From Oegoconia quadripuncta (Eukaryota; Arthropoda; Insecta; Lepidoptera; Autostichidae), in the NCBI GenBank assembly GCA_949316235.1, contig OX438741.1:10344124-10408123 (forward strand): a stretch of 64,000 bases of DNA, given 5' to 3'. Below the pieces are notes generated by a model. It was not told where the DNA came from. It saw nothing but the letters and a program-made list of their open reading frames with translations, and searched no databases. A program made the translations under genes and the position numbers. Shown one piece after another: positions 23,701 through 32,700 of this stretch. Each line of letters begins with the position of its first letter. Within the stretch, counting starts at the first letter, position 1.

Positions 23701-26700
23701 GCCCAAAAGTTATGAATGTTACTCATGATTACATACAAGTTTCAGAAAGAATCTAAATACTGCCGCCAAGCAGCAATGTTAATAGCATTGTTGTGTTCCG
23801 CTTGTCAGAGATAAGCCTGTCCCCCAAATATGTTGGAGTTTCCGGGTCAGTACGCTTCCACCTTCGACTTCATCTTCACTTAACATCAGGTGTGATTGAA
23901 CTTTTATAAAGTTAATTACGACTGAATTCAGCATTCGAATTCGGCTATGATTCCTTGGGGAAAGTTGATCGTAATCAGTAGTGGAGTCACCAGTAAATAG
24001 GAATTTCACGAATTAAATTTCACCCTGTATAGATCAGGCTGCTGCAAACTCTAGAAATATATGGCGAAAGGCCTATTTTCAGCAGTGGAGTTGCACCGAC
24101 TGATATGATGATGATCATTTTTATACTCAATCAAATCATAACAAAACTAAGTGTTTTTTTTTATGCACGACGGGTTCTTACTTGGCCTCAATCACACCTG
24201 ATCTTAAGTGAAGATGAGGTCGAAGGTGGAAGCGTACTGACCCGGAAACCCCAACACATTTGGGGGACTGGCTATCTTATCTCTGACAACCGGAACACAA
24301 CAATGCTATTAACATTGCTGCTTGGCGGCAGATTTAGATAAGATGTGGTAGCTAGCTAGCGCGGACACTTAAAATGCTCTACCACCAACCAAACCGAGTA
24401 CTTAAACATGTACCCCGCTGGGGATCGAATTGAGCCACGGAGGCGGTATATCGATTCTTACGATCGATCGATGCGATTCCCTTTCTATAATACTCACATC
24501 GACTTTTCCTTGCTTGATTAGGAACTCTGGTGTCTCAGGCATTAGGAGGAAGATGAAGAACACCACAGTAGGCACCAGTAGACCAATCCAGAGCATGGTA
24601 GTCACGTCTAGAAGGTCTACGCCCACGTAGCTCGCCAGATAGCCTATGTTCCTGAAGACATATACTAAATCAAGCTAACAGTCTAATAGTCAATTTTGGC
24701 AATATTTATCTGTGGAACCCATAAATAATTAGTAATCATTAAGTTATTATTATAAAGACTGCATTGCAACGAACGGCATCTCGATGATTCAATTTTTAAA
24801 ATGTAAATTTTCTTGAAATTTGAAATAGAATAGAAATTTTTTATTTGACCCAATAAACGACACACAAATTAACAAAGTAGAAACTTATATATAACTAATA
24901 TTTCATATAATTCTAACATGCCCAAGTAATTCATTTGGAGGTAAATGAAAAACAAACAAAACAAATTTTAAACTTCGATAACTTAAACATATTTTCTTCG
25001 GTGTCGCAGAGTGGTGCCAAACTTTTTATTAAAAAATCCCATTAATTTGTTGATTGTTTTCATTTTTAAAATTGCATTTATCAATGGCCCACCCTGTATA
25101 TAAACCAGTGATACCCAGAGACGGCTTGTTTGGTGTAGTGGTTAGAAACTCTGCTGCTATACCAAAAGGTCGCGGGTTCGAATCCCGCTAGGGGCATATG
25201 TTTGTATGATGAATACGGACATGTGTACCCGAGTTATGGATGTTTTTCATTCAAGGAAAATAGTTCGTAATCAGGAATGGAGTCACCAGTAAACAGGAAT
25301 TACACGAATTAAATTTCACCCTGTATATTGGTGCGCGCATTGTATCATTAATCCTTTGTCAACATGAAAATGGGTCAGACTAAAATGGAAATAGTAGTAT
25401 GCTGACTTCTAGCTAGCTTACTTAACTTACCGATTTAATATGAGCAGTGATCCCAGGGCACCTCTGAGGTCAACATCACTGATCTCTTTCAGATAGATGG
25501 GCAGCACGATGTAGCAGGCGGAGCAGGGGATACCAGCTATCGCCCTTGCCAGGATAAGTGCCCATGGCTCCAGACATAGAAGTTTGATTTGCCAGTAAAC
25601 CTGAGGAAACAGTTTGAATTTTACCCGACTTCGGAGGAAGATAAAGCACTTATGTTATGTACCTTCGCCTTCCCAACCCGCATTGGGCCAGCGTGGTGGG
25701 CTCCCTCACATATGAGGGAAGCCTAAATACCTGCAGTGGGATGTTTACAGGACCAATTTAGATAAATGATTTCGATTCGTGTTAGTTCTGTAACTATTAT
25801 CTGTTGTATGTTGATGAATTTGCCAAATTTGGGTGTTTAAACTGTAGCGCAATGTTTACTGCAATTTAAAGGCATATAGCTTAATCAGCGTCGATGCCGT
25901 ATTATAAAGTAAAATTATTAAAAATAAAGAATAACATATGATATTTGGATTGTATGGATATATTTTATTTGTTCAGATTATTTAGTTAATATTGTTTCTC
26001 ATCACATATAGTATCTTATTAATGTTTTGCATACCTATAAGATAACACTTATTGAATACAATATGCAGAACTTTCAGATGTCCGTAACAATTATGAAATT
26101 ATTTGTGCTAACCCACTTAATTACTCGTAATGAATTCCGTGATGATAGGTTTGCGTGGAAGAGATCGCTGTTAGCGATAAGGCCGCCTAATTTGTAGTTT
26201 CTATAAGATATTTAAATGTACCTTCCTTATTTAAACAATAAAGCGTATTTGATTGATTGATTGCATAATATACGAATAGAATAGAAATAGATAAGAAATA
26301 GAATCTATAGAATAGAATAAAACGCCTCATGTACCAGATAGATTACATAAAAATAAACGGGAAAAAATACTTTAGCTAGAGAAAGTTCATCCATTTTCTC
26401 TAAATTAGCGTTGATTACAAATAGATGAACATGTACAAATCGTATATTTTCTCCTCAATCAGATAAAGTATACAGGGTGAATTTGAATTAGTGTAATTCC
26501 TGTTTAGTGGTGACTTCACTCCTGATTACGAACAATTTTCCAAAAGGAACCATAGCCGAAATCGAAAAAAAATTTCGATTACCCATACAAAGTAAACCAT
26601 TCTGACACCATCTTTAGTATGGAAGACCAAACAATTTTCGGCTGAATTCGACTATGGTTTTTAGTGGAAAGTTGGACGTAATCAGGAGTGGAGCCATCAG

Positions 26701-29700
26701 TAGAAAATTGTTGGGCTTTCGTACTAAAAGTGTTTCAGAATGGTTTATTTGTATGGGTAACCGAAAAATTTTTTGATCGAATTCGGCTATGGTTGCTTGG
26801 GGAAAGTTGTTCATAATCAGGAACGGAGTCATCAGTTAATAGGAACTACACTAATTCAAATTCACCCTGTATACAGTGGTTGGTATCTTAAAATAGTATA
26901 AAATATTACAAAGTAAATGCCAGCCAACCGCCCTCCGGGAACGAACCTCCCCTAGTGAGGGGGGGCAGGGCGGGGCGGACCTGGAGCCGCTTATGCGTTC
27001 CCAAATCCTCCCTACTGCCGAGGAAGGTCGCCGCGGGGTTTTAGTGGGTATTCCTGGGAGGGGAGTCCCACATAACCGTCTCGCCATCCCCCCGGCGAGC
27101 GCTATGCGCAATGCATTTCCCCGCGTAAAAAAAAGGCTCGCCTCTCGAGAAGGTACAAAGTACAGTGAATTAAATTGAGTAAATCATAGACTGCTCATAC
27201 TAAGTTGGCAAAACTAGGTATATTAAAAGCTAAATATCTTCAAAATGACTAAACCGATTTTCATTAAACACGGCCTAGAACCTGTCCCCTAGTTCAGTCT
27301 TTAATATAAAAAAACCGCACTATACCTATACGTTTAGACAAAGACACACTCACACAACGCCGTCAAACACATACCTAATAGCAATCTTATTTCGTCGAGA
27401 GTTAAAAAGAAACCAACATTACTTAAAACATATTAAAAGCACAGTTCATACGCTTAAGATATTGCAATCCTTAAGATATTAATTTGAGAACCCGTTACTT
27501 TATGAATTCACACTAAATTATGTTGAGCACCCAGTGACCCGTTTTATTTTATTATTGAATCTTAATTATGAATGTGTGTCGTTGTCTCAATCTTTTGTAA
27601 GCTAATTCGCATATTTATTTACTTATTTATTCCAATCTACAGTAACCAACAGTGTATCTGTATCTATTTGAGTACCTAAACTGCATTTGAATACACAATA
27701 TACCTACGTGACATTATTTACTGACGCGCACAGTAAAATATGCTTGTCTAGTTGTTCTCTTTTGTACTAGCGTCTCCTCGTGGGTAATAGCTGTAAATCA
27801 GAGTTTTGCTCTCTGAGCAATTATACACACTGAGCTATGATCCATTTGTACGGCTGTAGCACACACATACTCTAGTGTATCCTGATGTTACTTTTATGGA
27901 TTGTTATAAAATATGTTTATCCAATTGCTTTGGAATTTGGAACTTATGGTATGTGTGTGACTGGAGATACAAATAAACGATTTATCTATCTATCAATCCT
28001 GAGTTTATACGACGAGTTTATATACAAAAAAGACATCATGCCTGTTGACCTCATTGGAAAACAGCAGCGAAATTGTTCTTAGTCGAAAAAAAATGTGAGA
28101 AATGACCACAGCCCGAGCAAGGGACAAAAAAAGACAATTAGGTGCGTTTCTTGCGTCGATTACGGAAGGAAGACGCCTTTTCATCAGCTCGGGCACCCAT
28201 TGTCACAGTTGAGGTGTTTTATTAGAGAATCAATTAATTGGGAGGAAGGAAGGAAGTGCGGAGGACTATTTCCTCTGGTAAGATAGGAACGAATTTAAGA
28301 GTTTTAAAATTTATTTAATTATATAAGTTTGTGGTAAAGTCTGAAATGATAAGGAACCTGGTCAAGATTCGAAAGGATTCGTGGGGCAGTCGCATTCGCT
28401 ATTCGTTTTCGATTAGCGAAGTTAAGCAATGTTCAGAGCGGTCAGTAATTGCATGGGCGATCACTAGTGTCATTTTAATTCGGAGAGTACGTTAAACCGT
28501 CGGTTCTTGATGAAGGCAGTCGTCATTAAGCCAAGTCGGTGGCCTACAGGGTCGACTTAGAACACTGTCAGGTGGCCACTAGTCTAAAATTCACCAATCG
28601 GTTTCGCGTGGTGGATTATGGCCCTTACCTTTTTTTTTTTTTATTAAAAACTGGTTTCGCGTTTGGCTACAATTTCACCTGATGGAAAGTGACGATGTAG
28701 CCGAAGATGTATCACGCGCACCCAGTAAATGCCGACACTTATAACCTTGGGATCTTCAAGTCTAGAGACTTGAAGATCCCAAGGTTGTAAGTGTCGGGAA
28801 AAACAGACGCGGGCAGTGAGTTCCATACCTTAGCAGTCCGCATTATAAATGATGAAGCAAAGAGCTTAGTGCAGATGTTCGGTATGTTGACAACATATAT
28901 GGATGGAAACCCCTCCCGCGCCTGGTTGTCTGAAGATGGAAAGGGGACGGTGGAATAAGATCATACATTGACGACCGATTGGTGTAGTGGATAGTGACCC
29001 TATCAGCGAAACCAACGGTTGCGGGTTCGAATCCCGCGACGGGTAAATGTTTGTGTGATGAATATGAACATTTACTCCCGAGTCTTGGATGTTTATATAA
29101 ATATTTATGTATGTTTATCCGTTATCTAGTATCCATAGCACAAGCTTTGCTTAGTTTGGGACTAGATGATTGGTGTAAGTGTCCGAAATATTTATTTATT
29201 ATTTATTATTATTATACAATTCCATCGCACACTCGCCGAAATGTATCCTGTAAAAAACTGAAAGGCATGCGACCCTACGGCGGTGTTCAAGGCTTTGCAA
29301 TTTGCCTATTCATAAATTGTATGGCTTGGTATGCATGGACATGAGTGAAGAGATGAAACGCATGTTACTAAGAGAGTGATGCTGATGAATGCGAATGTCG
29401 ATGAATGAAAAGGAAGAGGAATGCGTGAGGGACGATATGAACGAAAAGGGGTAATAGTGAGGTAACAGCTGATATAGGAGATTGGAAGAAGAGACGTACT
29501 GCGCCGGCCCCAAATAAATTTGCACCAGGGCAAGGAGATGATGATGATTAAAATTACTACGAGCAATACTCAAGGGTTTATGGATTACATTTCACCATAA
29601 GGTTATTGACTTATTATTTATGTACCGGAGAAGTAAGGAAACAGCCTTGGATAAACAATTTAATTCGGAAATGCACCTTTCCCTTCCTAACGTACGGCAA

Positions 29701-32700
29701 GTCAATGAACAGTAAGTTGCGGATATATTCATATTCAGATGACTTCGTTTCCGTAATGGTCCTGACGTCTGGAGAAAGGAAACTTGGTCGTCAAGCAAGA
29801 AATAGGGAATATTTCCATACATAGCACAAACCACAGAAATATATCGAGAACAACCTAATTAAGAATAACGATATTCGATCATAACGATTACAATAATGAT
29901 GAAATATTCGAGAATAAAGGTTCTATTGACGACCGGTTGGTGTAGTGGATAGTGACCCTATCAGCGAAAACAACGGTTGCGAATTCGAATCCCGCGAGGG
30001 GTAAATGTTTGTGTGATGAATACGAACATTTATTCCCGAGTAATCATGTTTTCATGATTTTGATAAATCTAGGAATCACCGGCAGAAAATCTGAGGGTCT
30101 ACTCTCTAACGAAAATAGCGTCGGAGGGCCGTAACTTCGGACTTTTTCTTTTGCTAAGAATCTTTTATTTGCATAACTTCAAACGTTCCTTGCGTCCCGT
30201 ACTAACTTGTGATGCCCAACTAATAACAAAAGTAAAATAATGACGATTGGTTTATAATTGACACAGCAAACTGCAAAAAAAAAAGGCCGAAGTTACAGCC
30301 ATCCGAAGCTATTTTCGTTAGAGAATAGACCCCCTGCTTTCAAATAAAAAAAGCGGCACCAAATCGGTTCACCCGTTAAAAAGAGATACACACACATACT
30401 AACACACAGGGCGGTCAAAGTTATAACGCCCTTCTTTTCGCGTCGGGGATTAAAAATAGCCAACGATCACAGTGAAATTGGCACCAGAGATAAAAGTAAT
30501 CGACCGCACCATAAAGTCCTTAGCTTTATTTTTAGCTCCTATAAATATTGTAAATGCGAAAGTTCGGATGTTTGTTTGTTTGTTGCTCAATCACGGCGAA
30601 ATCTTATCTAAATCTGCCGCCAAACAGCAATGTTAATAATGCTATTAACATTGCTGTTTGGCGGCAGAACAGAACAATGCTGTTCTGTTCCCGTTGTCAG
30701 ACATATGATAGCTAGTTCCCCAAATATGTGGGTTCCACAGTAAACAACTATGATTATAGGCTTGTGTTCTGGATGCCAGATGGTTGATATACTACATAAA
30801 TACTTTTTTTTTGTAAATAAATACTTATTATAAATGAAAACATCCATAACTCGGGTACTCATCACACAAACATTTGCACCTAACGGGTTTCGAACCTGCG
30901 ACCTTTTTGGTATAATGGTCAGTTTCTAACCAGGTTAAAAGAAAAATATATTAAAATAGAGTAAAACAACAAATGAACCTATTAACTGGCGGACTGGCGC
31001 CAAATCACAATGTATGTAGTACAAGTGAATTGGTAATTAGATTTTACATTAGGTACGGTCAAGGGCGTACACTTAGTTGACTAAGGGTTTGGCAAATGCA
31101 ATCACACCACAAGCTTTAATTACTGAGACAGAGCCCAGCGGATTAACTTCAAACTTAAAGGATTTACTTCAACGTAAGATACATGATATTATTCACGAAC
31201 TGTTTGGTGTAGTGGTTAGAAACTCTGACACTATACCAAAATGTCGCGGGTTCGAATCCCGCAAGGGACATATGTTTGTATGATGAATATGGACATGTGT
31301 ACCCGAGTTAAACATGTGTTTATTAAAAAAAATGTATTTGTGTAGTTTATCAACCATCTGGTATCCATAACACAAGCCTATAGTTACATAAAGTGGAACT
31401 AGATGGCATTATATTTATTATCATGTTGTTGAATGTCTATTTAAATCTACTGTAAATAATAATAAGGTTTATTGTATTTCTGTCAGTCACTATGTCTAAG
31501 CTACTACCGCTTCGGAAAGGGAAATCATCTCTGGTAAAAGAAACGGAGCAAGAAAACAGGATCATTATTGCCCGTTTTTTTTAATGAAAAGTAAACAATT
31601 AATACAATTTTATAATTTGGAAGCTGGTGGAAGTACACCAAGCGTGTTTGTCATTCAGATAGTTACTAATTTTGTAATAACCTTTTTTTGGCTAATGTTG
31701 TTTTGACATGACCTTTAATTTTTTTCTTATTAAAGATATTCTCAGGAATAAGGTTATAAAATCGTACAGGTTCCATAAATGATGTGTTAACTTTAGTTAG
31801 GGGTATTAGTAGTAATTAGTAAATTTAAGTGGCAATGCGTAGGGCACATAGCTAGAAGAAGATGGCCGGTGGGACTTTATAGTTCTGGAGTGGACGTCAC
31901 GCATCTGCAACCATAGGTAGCGTAGGACGTTCACCCACAAAGTGCAAATCTGTAGTCTCTCTTTTTATGGATAGCCCCTAGTCGCCTTTAACGACACCCA
32001 AGGGGAAGGGGAAACCACACAGCACGGTCTTTCCAAAAGTATTCCCACAGTAAAATTCCTACTCACTGATATAGTAGTAATGAAAATCAAATGACGACCG
32101 ATTGGTGTAGTGGATAGTGACCCTGTCAGCGAATACAACCATTGGGGTTTCGAATCCCGCGAGGGGTAAATGTTTGTGTGATGAATACGAACATTTATTC
32201 CAGAGTCATGGATGTTTATATAAATATTTATGGATTGGTGTAAAAAACTGTTACTATTGGGACCGAGCCGAGCTTCACTTGACCTCATTTTCCATAAGGT
32301 TGGCTTTAGTGTAGATTTTCATTTAAATAAAAATAAAAAAAACTAAATTTATATGGTCCATTTCCGTGACTTACAATTTCGAAGTTCGCCACGAAGGAAA
32401 GTCTTTTGTCACAAGTGAGGAATTCCAATATAAGCAAGTTTTTTTTTGTTATATTTCAACAATTGAGTACAAAAATGCATTGTACAAAATATCTATCTCC
32501 CAATGAATACAGGCAGCGATGAAAAAATGCTGTTCCATTTCGGTGGCAATAAAAACTCAACAATAGATTTGTTCATTAGAGAGAGCAATAAAAAATTGTT
32601 GATGGCACTGGGTGTAATTAACTAGGCACTGTAAGGTAAGGTAATCACGAGGCACTAGTGGCCCATTGGCATTCGCTCACCGTTATAGAAAAACCAAGTT

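Noticed and set aside
28405..28470. Genuine 5S rRNA gene
   Set aside because: Only the central part matches; ends are missing and the core carries many substitutions.
28994..29344. 116-codon frame beginning MTLSAKPTVAGSNPATGKCL
   Set aside because: It is the SINE-A sequence read through; the same peptide recurs at every SINE-A copy (3600, 29952, 32117, 46718).
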